Positions 44,186 through 52,154 of a stretch of DNA of 64,000 nucleotides are shown piece after piece; positions within the stretch are counted from its first letter, which is position 1, and the number at the start of each line of letters is the position of its first letter. Both the position numbers and the translations under genes were made by a program. The notes under the pieces are model-generated. The model made no database searches. It was not told where the DNA came from and saw only the letters and a list, made by a program, of their open reading frames with translations. The stretch lies in assembly GCA_028682895.1 (NCBI GenBank), contig JAJRAK010000001.1:62001-126000 (forward strand), written 5' to 3'. The DNA comes from Methanomassiliicoccales archaeon (GTDB taxonomy: Archaea; Thermoplasmatota; Thermoplasmata; Methanomassiliicoccales; UBA472).

Positions 44186-46489
44186 ATGATGATGTCCAAA
44201 ACATTAGCTTTAGCTATGGCATTATCAATGCTCATTATCGGTCTTGTACCGATATGCACCGATGCATCGAGCATTGATTCAGATAGGTATATTGAAAAAA
44301 CAATCGACGATCGGATAGATATCAATGGGACCGCGGATTTCCATGCGCAAGCGGACCATAAGAACTGGGCCGGAACAGGCACTAAAGCGAATCCGTACAT
44401 CATCTCCGGTCTCGTCATAGAATGTGACGCCAATCAGACGGCGATCAATATCATGAACACTGATGCATACTTCTCGATAAGAGACTGTTCGATGACCGCG
44501 ATATCCCAAGACAACATCGACAAAGGCTCATCCTCCTCGGGTGTGGAGCTGGTTAACGTCACCAATGGAAGGTTAAGCGATCTTGCCATCAACGGTTTCG
44601 TTTACGGCATCACAATATTTTCCTGCGGCAACATCATCGTGGACAACTCCTCGATGTCCGATGCAGCGTACAACGGTCTCGAGGCCCGGTACTCGAACGA
44701 TATCGTGTTCGAGAACAATTCCGTTACTAGATGCGATGCGGGCGGGGTCGACGCCAATAACTGCGACGGACTATTGATCCAAGGCAACAACGTCTCCTTC
44801 AACTCCAATTATGGGTTCAACCTCTGGATGTCGATCACCGACTCTCTTATAAGATGGAACCTGGCTTCACGAAATGGATGGTACAGCGGGCATGCTGCGC
44901 TGTTCATTGCTGGAACAGGTAACACCATCTACGGAAACATCTTGGTGTCTCCTGGCGGTCCCAACTCGATGCCGGCAGAGTACGGGTCCGGGGCGGATAA
45001 CAAATGGAACTCATCCAATGGCGTTGGCAACTTCTACGGAAAGAACTACAACCTCTGGCCTGGAAAATACACCAGTTTCCTTGGTGATCCGATTTGCTCC
45101 ACACTGGACGAGAATGGAGATGGTATATCAGACGTTTCTTATAAACCGAAAAATGGTGGCAGCAGTTACGAAGGGGAGAACGAGGTCGATCATTATCCTT
45201 TGATAAGCCCGACCTCTGCCCCCCGAAACCTCAGCGCTACGGTCGATTCCAACCAAATAACTTTGAGCTGGGACGACCCCTTCTATATGACCGGTTGCAT
45301 CGATCATTACATGATCGTTCGGAACGACGGTGTCTCCACGACTAGGATCAATGTTACCGGGGCCTCCTACATCGATACCATCGGTAACGTCGATGAATGG
45401 ACCTCGATCTCCTATTCGGTCGTCTGGGCCAGCAAGTTCATGACCAGCGGTCCCAGCAACATAGCGGTCGGGCAAAACCCGGACTGCCCCTCGGTGTCCA
45501 TCATCTCCGAGCTCGGCATCAAGGTACAGGCAGTGAACGACGTCATCACCTATTCTAACAGCACCGTTGACCCGCAGGACGTTCTTGTGCAGTGGAGCGG
45601 ATTCGATTCGGACTCGACAACAATGGTATACCAGGTGAGGATGGACGATGGCGACTGGGTAGATAAGGGACAGGCGACCAATCATACCTTCACCAACCTA
45701 TCGCAGGGTAACCACACGGTCACCGTCAAGGCCACGGATAACGACAACAATCTGGCAGAGTGCTCAAAGACGTTCGTAGTCCGCAAGCACGTTCAGATGT
45801 CCGTCTCCTGTTTCCCGGTCGTTGATGGGGACAACTATGACCTGATGCTGAAAGGCAAGGCTTGGGACCTCGTCACCGGGGATGCCATTCCTGCCCTTGA
45901 TATCAGCATCGCATATAGTATCGAGAGGGGGCAGTCTTGGAACTTCCAAGCGGTCTCCACCGGGACCGATGGAAGCTTCCAGGTCACCATAGACCTTGAC
46001 CTGAAGGCCATAATGGCCATCATGCTCTCGACATGCTTGGTAGACCAGTACTCGGACTCGTGCTATTACTACGAGAACGTGACCTATGCTGCTCTGACCT
46101 TGGAGGGCAGGGACGGGGTCTTCCTGACCAAGTCCACGTCGACCATCTCTGACTTCCTGTTCTCCTCCAACATGCTGAAGTTCAATGTGACCGGTGAGAA
46201 CGGCACGTCCGGGTCGACCAGCATATATATCCCCAAGGCCGAGATGAGCGAAGTGGAAGGCATCGAGGTCCTTCTAGACGGGGCCGAGAGCACTTATTCG
46301 ATCGAAAGCACCGAGGATTACTGGATACTGACCGTGAACTATTCGCACAGCATGCACCAGATCACTGTGAACATGGAGCCCACTGCTGCACTAGGTGATT
46401 CCAGCACCGTTCTGATGATGGTCCTGGTGATCGTCATCGCCGCGGTTGTGATCGGAATCGTGCTGATAAGACGGAGGAGGAAGGCCTGA
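44186..46489 (+). CDS. Beta-helix (NosD-like) surface protein, third copy
   Basis: The 767-residue protein has a signal peptide (TLALAMALSMLIIGLVPICTDA). A compact NosD-type beta-helix covers residues about 50-300 (NPYIISGLVIECD, NNCDGLLIQGNNVSFNSNYG, GNTIYGNIL), ending in the LDENGDGISD loop. A fibronectin-like domain (SAPRNLSATVDSNQITLSWDDP) and further Ig-like domains follow, then a C-terminal helix (MMVLVIVIAAVVIGIVLI) with RRRRKA. It resembles the 22.2-25.3 kb protein in design but is shorter. A GGGGAATGG site precedes the first ATG. It is probably an anchored, glycosylated envelope protein. Confidence 0.85.
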   Translation: MMMSKTLALAMALSMLIIGLVPICTDASSIDSDRYIEKTIDDRIDINGTADFHAQADHKNWAGTGTKANPYIISGLVIECDANQTAINIMNTDAYFSIRDCSMTAISQDNIDKGSSSSGVELVNVTNGRLSDLAINGFVYGITIFSCGNIIVDNSSMSDAAYNGLEARYSNDIVFENNSVTRCDAGGVDANNCDGLLIQGNNVSFNSNYGFNLWMSITDSLIRWNLASRNGWYSGHAALFIAGTGNTIYGNILVSPGGPNSMPAEYGSGADNKWNSSNGVGNFYGKNYNLWPGKYTSFLGDPICSTLDENGDGISDVSYKPKNGGSSYEGENEVDHYPLISPTSAPRNLSATVDSNQITLSWDDPFYMTGCIDHYMIVRNDGVSTTRINVTGASYIDTIGNVDEWTSISYSVVWASKFMTSGPSNIAVGQNPDCPSVSIISELGIKVQAVNDVITYSNSTVDPQDVLVQWSGFDSDSTTMVYQVRMDDGDWVDKGQATNHTFTNLSQGNHTVTVKATDNDNNLAECSKTFVVRKHVQMSVSCFPVVDGDNYDLMLKGKAWDLVTGDAIPALDISIAYSIERGQSWNFQAVSTGTDGSFQVTIDLDLKAIMAIMLSTCLVDQYSDSCYYYENVTYAALTLEGRDGVFLTKSTSTISDFLFSSNMLKFNVTGENGTSGSTSIYIPKAEMSEVEGIEVLLDGAESTYSIESTEDYWILTVNYSHSMHQITVNMEPTAALGDSSTVLMMVLVIVIAAVVIGIVLIRRRRKA

Positions 46490-46514
46490 GAACGCACAAC
46501 CGGCATCCTTCCTG

Positions 46515-46564
46515 CCCTTGCTCCAGCGTTGCCCGGCAAGGGTCCATTCTTTTCTTTTTATTTT
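46515..46564 (+). terminator. Hairpin plus T-rich terminator
   Basis: A perfect 7-bp stem CCCTTGC/GCAAGGG (46515-46521 with 46536-46542) is followed by ATTCTTTTCTTTTTATTTT. It lies 26 nt after the stop of the beta-helix gene. Confidence 0.55.
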
Positions 46565-46734
46565 CATGATCATCGACCTCAAAGTGGTCGATTCACGACC
46601 GTTCAACGAAACGAAGCGAAGGACCGGGTCGGGCAGGGACGCCGCATCGAGGTGCCTTCATGCCTACGATGATGTCTCTACATCAGCGCCACGTAACAAA
46701 AGGGTCATTAGCGCCTATGACATGATGTGGTCCT

Positions 46735-47007
46735 ATGGACCCCGAGACCATGCTGGGCCTGTTGGCCGGTTTCCTGACCACCGTAGGCTACATTCCTCAG
46801 ATCATAAGGGCGCTGAAGACCCATAGCATGGACGACTTCTCGTTATCTATGCCGCTCCTGCTGATGATCGGCATGGGCCTCTGGCTCGTCTATGGCATCA
46901 TGCTGAACGACCTTCCACTGATCATATGGAACATGGTGGCCATGGCCTTCAACGCGGGGCTGGTGCTGTTGAAGCTCATCTACTCCAAGCCCAAGCCGTC
47001 CCCGTGA
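46735..47007 (+). CDS. SemiSWEET-family sugar transporter
   Basis: The 90-residue protein is a three-helix bundle with the PQ-loop motif GYIPQIIRALKTHS, as in SemiSWEETs, which dimerise to form a facilitative sugar channel. MPLLLMIGMGLWLVYGI and DLPLIIWNMVAMAFNAGLVLLKL are the other two helices, with the conserved Trp/Asn of the substrate site (IIWN). ATG 46735 begins the protein. I see no strong TATA box in the 245-nt gap upstream. The substrate is unproven. Confidence 0.88.
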   Translation: MDPETMLGLLAGFLTTVGYIPQIIRALKTHSMDDFSLSMPLLLMIGMGLWLVYGIMLNDLPLIIWNMVAMAFNAGLVLLKLIYSKPKPSP

Positions 47008-47014
47008 TCGCCGT

Positions 47015-47731
47015 TCATTTGTTCGGGAACGAGAACGGGCACACGGCGATGCATCTTCCGCAGGCCATCTCCGGCTTGCTCCCGTCGCCGATCAATCTTT
47101 TCTCATAGTCCCCGCATTTGGCCCAATCGATGACATCGTCCCTGGACGCTGGGTGATGCTTGAAGCCAGCTCCTTTCAGCACCTTCATGGCGCACTTGTC
47201 TATGCAGGCGGTGCAATCGCCGCACTTGTTGTCGATGAGCGTCGCTCCCTCCCTCATCGGCATGTCAGTGAGCACGGCTCCCATGCGCTGACGCGGACCA
47301 CATCTCTCGGTGATGAACAGTCCGTTCTTCCCTATCCATCCCAATCCCGCCTGGGCGGCGATGGCCTTCTGGGAGATCGCACCGAGGAGGCGCTCAGGGT
47401 CGACCCGCTGCGCAGGGTCGATGAAACGGGCCTTGTACCCGGCCTCGGTCAGCATGGCGACGATCTTCTCACCGGCGGCCTTCAGCTTCTTATTGCACAT
47501 CTTATAGGCCTCTCTCATCTCGGTGCTTGGTTTGTTCATTGATGCTCTGACAGCGGCCTCTGGTATCTCCACGGCGAAGGTGATGGCCGATGGGAATTGG
47601 AGGACGGTATCGTCCCCGGTCTGGATCCCCTTCAACGGTGCAAGGTCGGCGAACCCGACAAGGAAGGAGCCTTCGTTCATTGCGGTCTCCATTATCCTGT
47701 TATACATGACCTCGATCGGATCAGATATCAT
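47015..47731 (-). CDS. QueG-like 4Fe-4S protein, tandem copy A
   Basis: The start at ATG 47731 (238 aa) aligns with the paralogue's N-terminus; the frame runs on upstream but that part is not conserved. The protein has GSFLVGFADLAPLKG and the conserved AIAAQAGLGWIGKNGLFI. It has two Fe-S motifs: CGDCTACIDKCAMKVL and, with an upstream Cys (AKCGDYEK), ACGRCIAVCPFSFP. It is like a stripped-down epoxyqueuosine reductase without the C-terminal HEAT part. It follows copy B in what looks like an ArsR-led operon. Electron transfer to an unknown substrate is likely. Confidence 0.78.
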   Translation of the reverse strand: MISDPIEVMYNRIMETAMNEGSFLVGFADLAPLKGIQTGDDTVLQFPSAITFAVEIPEAAVRASMNKPSTEMREAYKMCNKKLKAAGEKIVAMLTEAGYKARFIDPAQRVDPERLLGAISQKAIAAQAGLGWIGKNGLFITERCGPRQRMGAVLTDMPMREGATLIDNKCGDCTACIDKCAMKVLKGAGFKHHPASRDDVIDWAKCGDYEKRLIGDGSKPEMACGRCIAVCPFSFPNK

Positions 47732-47778
47732 GCTTATTCGATTGCTCCGCCCATGATTAATAGGTTGTCCCGGACACC

Positions 47779-48492
47779 CTACCGTTCGCCAGGGAAAGAG
47801 AACGGGCATGTGGAGATGCAGTTACCGCATACTTTCGGATGGCGATCATCCAATAACTTGTCCTCGTTCTCACCGCACTTGACCCAATCTATCACTAGGT
47901 CGCGTGAACCCGGATGGTGCTGGAACCTTGCACCTTTCAACGCCTTCATCGGGCAATTATCGATGCAGATCGTGCATTCGCCGCACTTGCTGTCGATGAG
48001 AGGCGCATTCTTCAGCACGGGCATGTCCGTGAGCACGGCGCCCAACCGTTGCCGGGCACCATTGATGTCTGTCATGAACAACCCGTTCCGTCCGATCCAT
48101 CCCAATCCCGCCTGGGCGGCTATGGCCTTCTGGGATATCGGGCCGATGAGATGCTTCTGGTCCACATTCTGGGTCCGGTTGACGAAGCGGGCATTGTACC
48201 CGGCCTCGGTCAGCATGGCGACGATCTTGTCACCGATGGCGAGCACCCTCTCATTGTTCGCTAAGTATCCCCTATGCAATTTGGCACTGGGGCCGGTCCT
48301 GCTCATCGGGATGGTGTCTTTCGGTATCTCCACAGCATAACTGACGGCTGAAGGGAACTCGAACACCGTAGGGTCCCCGATCTGGATCCCTTTGAGGTGT
48401 GAGAGGTCAGCGAACCCGACAAGGCCGGAACATTCTCTGGACGCGACCTCCTCGATCCTTGTCTGGAGCATCTCCAAAGGGGTTGGGGCCAT
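47779..48492 (-). CDS. QueG-like 4Fe-4S protein, tandem copy B
   Basis: The 237-residue protein closely resembles copy A along its length. It has CSGLVGFADLSHLKGIQIG, AIAAQAGLGWIGRNGLF, CGECTICIDNCPMKALKGA and VCGNCISTCPFSFPGE. Identical phrases in both (for example LTEAGY and FQHHP/FKHHP after the first Cys motif) point to a tandem duplication. It lies 57 nt after the ArsR gene and is the middle gene of the set. Confidence 0.78.
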   Translation of the reverse strand: MAPTPLEMLQTRIEEVASRECSGLVGFADLSHLKGIQIGDPTVFEFPSAVSYAVEIPKDTIPMSRTGPSAKLHRGYLANNERVLAIGDKIVAMLTEAGYNARFVNRTQNVDQKHLIGPISQKAIAAQAGLGWIGRNGLFMTDINGARQRLGAVLTDMPVLKNAPLIDSKCGECTICIDNCPMKALKGARFQHHPGSRDLVIDWVKCGENEDKLLDDRHPKVCGNCISTCPFSFPGER

Positions 48493-48549
48493 ACTGGTCC
48501 TATCGCTGCATGGTCGATTAATATATTTTCATCGGTCCTAAAGAAAACA

Positions 48550-48912
48550 TCAGGGTATGGACGTTCGACCGAGCTCGGTGAGGCTGTACACACGCCAGTT
48601 CTTGCTCTGACGCCAGACGATCATCTTCGCCCTCTCCAATATGCTAAGATGATATGACAGCTTGGAGTCACTCAGGCCGGTGGCATCCTTCAGGACACAG
48701 GGGCACAGATCGCTGCGCTTCAAAAAGAAAAGTATGGAGAGCCGCACTGGGTCCGAAAGTGCTTGATGCCTTTCGGCCAATGCTCTCATTGCCATATCGT
48801 CCGGAAGGTCAGCCCTCAGTCCGGTCATCCCTCCGATACCGGTCAGTCCGGCGGCCACCTCTGGGGGTAAGGTCACGCACTTCTCCCCGACCCGGTCATT
48901 TTCCGATGCCAT
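48550..48912 (-). CDS. ArsR-family winged-helix regulator with CPC motif
   Basis: The 120-residue protein has the ArsR winged-helix core (HQALSDPVRLSILFFLKRSDLC...LSDSKLSYHLSILERAKMIVWRQSKNWRVYSLTE). The DLCPCVL sequence sits near the helix that carries the metal/metalloid thiolate site in ArsR/SmtB repressors. It is therefore a candidate sensor of arsenite or a thiophilic metal. The first 40 residues are an extra acidic N-terminus. It precedes the two QueG-like genes and probably controls them. Confidence 0.85.
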   Translation of the reverse strand: MASENDRVGEKCVTLPPEVAAGLTGIGGMTGLRADLPDDMAMRALAERHQALSDPVRLSILFFLKRSDLCPCVLKDATGLSDSKLSYHLSILERAKMIVWRQSKNWRVYSLTELGRTSIP

Positions 48913-48975
48913 GCTGCAACGTCCTCAAAGGAGGAACAATCATCGGAAATTATTAGTTTATGTTCAGGTCCAACG

Positions 48976-49653
48976 TCATTCCAGAAGCAATAGTCCGATG
49001 GAGACGAGGTCGAACCGCATCACCTTCCCGTACTGCATGTCCTTGCAGGGCACGGTGCGTAGTTCCCACCCCACCTTCCTGGCCGTGGCGAACACGTCCA
49101 TCCCGGCCGCCTCCATGCTGGGGCGGACCAGGTCCATATGCCTGCACCTCCGTCGCACGCTTTCGTCCACTATGCCGATCTCCTCCTCGGCCACGCAATG
49201 TTCGCAATAGATGCATGGGTACGCGCCGAAGGCGAACGCCTTGTAATGACCGTCGTAGAACGCGGTCTTCTCCAGCATATGGACGGTCCGGTTCACCCAG
49301 AGTATGAGGTCCTTGTACCAGGGGTGAAAGTCCTCCGGCACGTCCTCCGGTCGGACGTTCTCATGCCCAGGCACGCCGTCGAAACGGAGCAATAGGGCGT
49401 GATCGTACTCGGCCAGCATCCGTCTGGTCTCCTCCGGGCTGGGGGCGTACGGCGGACAGGAGAGATGCTTGGCGTACCCTTTGCATCCATAGCGGCACTT
49501 GAACCTGACCCAATCGGACACCACGACATCGTGTGAGCTGATGGGCGCAGCGAAGGCGCCTTGCTCATCGGCCATGTGCACCAGCTTGATGATCTCCTCG
49601 GACGGTCGGTCCGTCAGCATCACCGATGATACATTCGGGCATCGGCGTATCAA
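48976..49653 (-). CDS. DUF2284 metal-binding protein
   Basis: The 225-residue protein carries the Cys pattern of DUF2284. It has KCRYGCKGYAKHLSCPPYAPSPEETRRMLAEY near residue 60, and later GAYPCIYCEHC with a further Cys-rich stretch, MDLVRPSMEAAGMDVFATA. The family is assumed to bind a metal or Fe-S cluster; its role is unknown. It lies on the same strand as the ArsR/QueG-like group but upstream of it, with its own start. Confidence 0.85.
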   Translation of the reverse strand: MIRRCPNVSSVMLTDRPSEEIIKLVHMADEQGAFAAPISSHDVVVSDWVRFKCRYGCKGYAKHLSCPPYAPSPEETRRMLAEYDHALLLRFDGVPGHENVRPEDVPEDFHPWYKDLILWVNRTVHMLEKTAFYDGHYKAFAFGAYPCIYCEHCVAEEEIGIVDESVRRRCRHMDLVRPSMEAAGMDVFATARKVGWELRTVPCKDMQYGKVMRFDLVSIGLLLLE

Positions 49654-49675
49654 CCCTGCGGTCCCTTGGGCCGTT

Positions 49676-49939
49676 CTAGAACATATCCCAAGAGCGCACG
49701 TACTTCAGGAGCAAGAAGACGAACAGGGCGTAGGCCACTACGCGGAACAGGATGGAAACGACGTCGATGGCCATGGAAGGCTCCAGCAATTCCAAGAAAT
49801 GAGAGACGGTGAAGAACGCGAAGGCCACGGCAACGAACAAGGGCAGCTCGTGTCGGCTCTTCCAGTACCCGACGATGCCCACGCCGACGATGGCCGCGCA
49901 TAGCAGGATATTGATCACGTTATCGATGTCCGCATCCAT
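49676..49939 (-). CDS. Small three-helix membrane protein
   Basis: The start is set at ATG 49939, preceded by GAGGAG at an 8-nt spacing. This gives 87 residues with three hydrophobic segments (VINILLCAAIVGVGIVGYW, LPLFVAVAFAFFTVSHFLELL and VVSILFRVVAYALFVFLLLKYV). An upstream in-frame start would overlap the fpg gene and add an unlikely Arg/His-rich stretch. I do not recognise the family. Confidence 0.65.
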   Translation of the reverse strand: MDADIDNVINILLCAAIVGVGIVGYWKSRHELPLFVAVAFAFFTVSHFLELLEPSMAIDVVSILFRVVAYALFVFLLLKYVRSWDMF

Positions 49940-49995
49940 GTTCAGCACTCCTCGTTCCCGTCCATGGCGTTCATGACATTTAAGAATGACCGCTC

Positions 49996-50766
49996 CTAGC
50001 GTTGGCACGACGGGCAAAAGATGGTCGTGCGCCCGCCCACCACCATCGTCCGCAGCTCTTGGCCGCATCGGGGGCAGCGCCCGTCCCTTCTCCGGTCCTT
50101 CAAAAGGTATCCTTTTGGAAGGGAAGAGAGATCGCCCTCCGCGGCGATCGAGGCGTTCAGGACCTCACCGATCCGGCGACATATGCCCGACAGGTCGTCA
50201 TCGTCAAGGGATGCCGTGGACGTCCAGGGAGATATCCTCTCCTGGAAGAGCACCTCGTCCGCGTAGAGATTCCCGACCCCGGCCAGGATGGACTGGTCAA
50301 GGAGCACGGACTTGATGGCCTTCTTACGTCCGCCTGCCCCGGAGACGAGATCGTCCTCGCTGATCGATAGGGCATCCGGTCCCAGCCCCCTCTCCTTGAC
50401 GAACGGAAGTATGCCATCCACGTACTGGAACCGGCCGAAGCGTCGCGGGTCATTGAGGACGATGGAACCACGGTCCAACCTCAATCTCAACCTCTGATGC
50501 GACGTGCTCTCATCATCACCAATAAGATGAACGCTACCGCTCATACCCAGATGTATGCGAAGGGCGCCCCTGTCCAGCAACAGGAAAAGATGTTTGCCAT
50601 GGCGGCCTGTTCCGATGACCTTCCGACGCAATATCTTCGAGACGAACTCATCGCGGTCCCCCTCGAGCATCTTGGGGTCCAGGACGATGACGCCCTCTAT
50701 GCGACGGCCCAATGTGCGTTCGTGAAGGTACCGTCTGGCGGCCTCCACCTCGGGCAGCTCGGGCAC
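49996..50766 (-). CDS. mutM: Formamidopyrimidine-DNA glycosylase
   Basis: Fpg/MutM excises 8-oxoguanine and formamidopyrimidines and nicks the AP site. Its N-terminal proline forms the Schiff base, so translation must begin at GTG 50766. That codon directly precedes the PELPEVE sequence, and the longer frame would bury the catalytic Pro. The 256-residue protein has the lysine-containing IHLGMSGSVHL, NDPRRFGRFQY, and the H2TH region ILAGVGNLYADEVLF. It ends with a C-terminal zinc finger (CPRCGQEL...CPSCQR). It starts 2 nt after the thioredoxin-like gene and is part of its operon. Confidence 0.95.
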   Translation of the reverse strand: MPELPEVEAARRYLHERTLGRRIEGVIVLDPKMLEGDRDEFVSKILRRKVIGTGRHGKHLFLLLDRGALRIHLGMSGSVHLIGDDESTSHQRLRLRLDRGSIVLNDPRRFGRFQYVDGILPFVKERGLGPDALSISEDDLVSGAGGRKKAIKSVLLDQSILAGVGNLYADEVLFQERISPWTSTASLDDDDLSGICRRIGEVLNASIAAEGDLSSLPKGYLLKDRRRDGRCPRCGQELRTMVVGGRTTIFCPSCQR

Positions 50767-50768
50767 GT

Positions 50769-51107
50769 TCACCACATTGGCAACGAGGTATCGTTGGCCG
50801 CGGCTACGAGCACTTCCTTGAGCTTCTCCGGCGTGGGCACTCCACCGAACAGCTTCAGGCGCTCGTTCACGAAGAGCGCCGGGGCGACGCCGGACCCGTA
50901 CTTCTTGTACAGGGGCATGATCTCGCCGACGAAATAGTACTGCCTGCTCATCTGCGCTTCCGTCGCCGTGACCAGGTCAAGGTCCGCTTCCAGACCCGTC
51001 TCGGCCAATACCTGCTTGATCAGGTCGATATATTTCTTATCGTACACCGCATGCTGCGGCTGGCAGCATGATACGGAGAATATCGTCACCTTGATCTTAT
51101 TCGCCAT
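50769..51107 (-). CDS. Thioredoxin-fold protein of the ArsD/CCxxx type
   Basis: The 112-residue protein has a short beta-strand followed by a double cysteine, VTIFSVSCCQPQH, where thioredoxin would have CxxC. It has a Trx-like cis-Pro region GVAPALFVNERLKLFGG. The vicinal Cys pair and adjacency to an ArsA-type ATPase (11-bp overlap with it) recall ArsD, the metallochaperone delivering arsenite to ArsA, but length and motifs are not diagnostic. It may be a metal-handling or redox partner. Confidence 0.7.
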   Translation of the reverse strand: MANKIKVTIFSVSCCQPQHAVYDKKYIDLIKQVLAETGLEADLDLVTATEAQMSRQYYFVGEIMPLYKKYGSGVAPALFVNERLKLFGGVPTPEKLKEVLVAAANDTSLPMW

Positions 51108-52014
51108 AGAGCTCCCTGCCCACCCGTCTCAGTATGTCCATGCCGTAGATGTCCGTGTCGAACAGCGGCACCTGTCTGCGGGTGATGGTGGGGAACCTCT
51201 GCTCTATCTCGGTCAGGTACTTGTCCTGGGTGGCCCTTCTCCTCTCCAGGAACCAGTTGCCCTTCAGCACGTCCTTGGGTATGACCTCGTTGATGATCAG
51301 CGACCTTACCTTGATCCCGAACCCGCCCAGGTCCTCAACGGCCCTGGCAGTTTCCTCTATGGGCAGCTTTTCGGGCAGGAGCACCAAATTGAAGGCGGAT
51401 ACGCTCTCATCAGAGAGCCCCTTCACCGAATGATCATACCTCGCCTTCTCCACCTCCAGGTCGGCCACCATCTTCTCGTCGTAGACGAAGCCGAGCACTT
51501 CCGAAAGCTCGCGGCGGTTCTTGATCTGGTTGGCGATGTAGCCGGACCAGTCGAAAGGCATGGACAGCTCACGGAGCGTGTGCCCGGTGGGCGCGGTATC
51601 GAAAACGACCTTGTCGTGAGTAGTATCATCGAAGAAGCTGACGAACTGGTCGAAGGCGGCGATCTCCTCCGTGCATGGTGTGGACAGCAGCTCGCTGCCG
51701 AACATCGTCGAAAAGCCCTGCATCATCCCCTCCAACCTGCTCTGGAAGACCCCCATGGCCTTCTTGGGGTTTATGTTGAGCCCGCACAGGTTGCGCTCGG
51801 TGCCGATCTTGGTGATGTCGGTGGCACTGATGTCCTGGCCATAGATGGCCGATAGGCTGACGGTCGGGTCGGTGGCCACGATCAAGGTCTTGTAGCCATG
51901 GTCTGACAGCCAGGTAGCTGTCGTTGCGGCCATGGTCGTCTTGCCCACGCCGCCCTTCCCTCCGAAGAACAAGAACTTCTTGCTTTCGATTATATCTCTC
52001 ATCTCATTTTTCAT
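51097..52014 (-). CDS. ArsA/Get3-family ATPase
   Basis: The 305-residue protein contains a single SIMIBI ATPase domain. It has the deviant Walker A FGGKGGVGKTTMAA, the A-loop-like GPTGHT equivalent DTAPTGHTLREL, and switch regions with IVATDPTVSLSAIYGQ. This is the size of one ArsA half or of a Get3/TRC40 tail-anchored protein chaperone. The Get3 zinc CxxC is not apparent. Its thioredoxin-like partner overlaps it by 11 bp and fpg follows. It is divergent from the heliorhodopsin gene. A metalloid-pump ATPase without a visible ArsB partner, or a protein-targeting factor, are both possible. Confidence 0.85.
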   Translation of the reverse strand: MKNEMRDIIESKKFLFFGGKGGVGKTTMAATTATWLSDHGYKTLIVATDPTVSLSAIYGQDISATDITKIGTERNLCGLNINPKKAMGVFQSRLEGMMQGFSTMFGSELLSTPCTEEIAAFDQFVSFFDDTTHDKVVFDTAPTGHTLRELSMPFDWSGYIANQIKNRRELSEVLGFVYDEKMVADLEVEKARYDHSVKGLSDESVSAFNLVLLPEKLPIEETARAVEDLGGFGIKVRSLIINEVIPKDVLKGNWFLERRRATQDKYLTEIEQRFPTITRRQVPLFDTDIYGMDILRRVGRELYGE

Positions 52015-52098
52015 GCGGATCGGTGTGAAAACGCAAGCAACATAGATATTGGTATTCCCGAACCCACCTCCATGTTAGCACTGGGCTCGCCTACGATA

Positions 52099-52147
52099 AT
52101 ATTTAATATCAATTGGTCAAATTATTTATTTAGTCTTTTCTGGGAGG
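52099..52147 (+). promoter_or_regulatory. Promoter and ribosome-binding site of the heliorhodopsin gene
   Basis: AATATTTAATATC (52099-52110) is a likely TATA box and places transcription start near 52130. GGGAGG (52142-52147) then sits 7 nt before TTG 52155. The GATAATATTTAATATC surround is an imperfect palindrome and could also be an operator. Confidence 0.5.
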
Positions 52148-52154
52148 TTTAAAA

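Noticed and set aside
47015-48492. Pyrrolysine read-through (TAG) as expected in Methanomassiliicoccales
   Set aside because: I found no case where in-frame TAG interrupts a conserved domain, and no pyl gene is in the window.
50968-51855. 295-codon plus-strand frame
   Set aside because: Antisense to the ArsA-type ATPase gene, whose Walker A motif and family signatures are intact.
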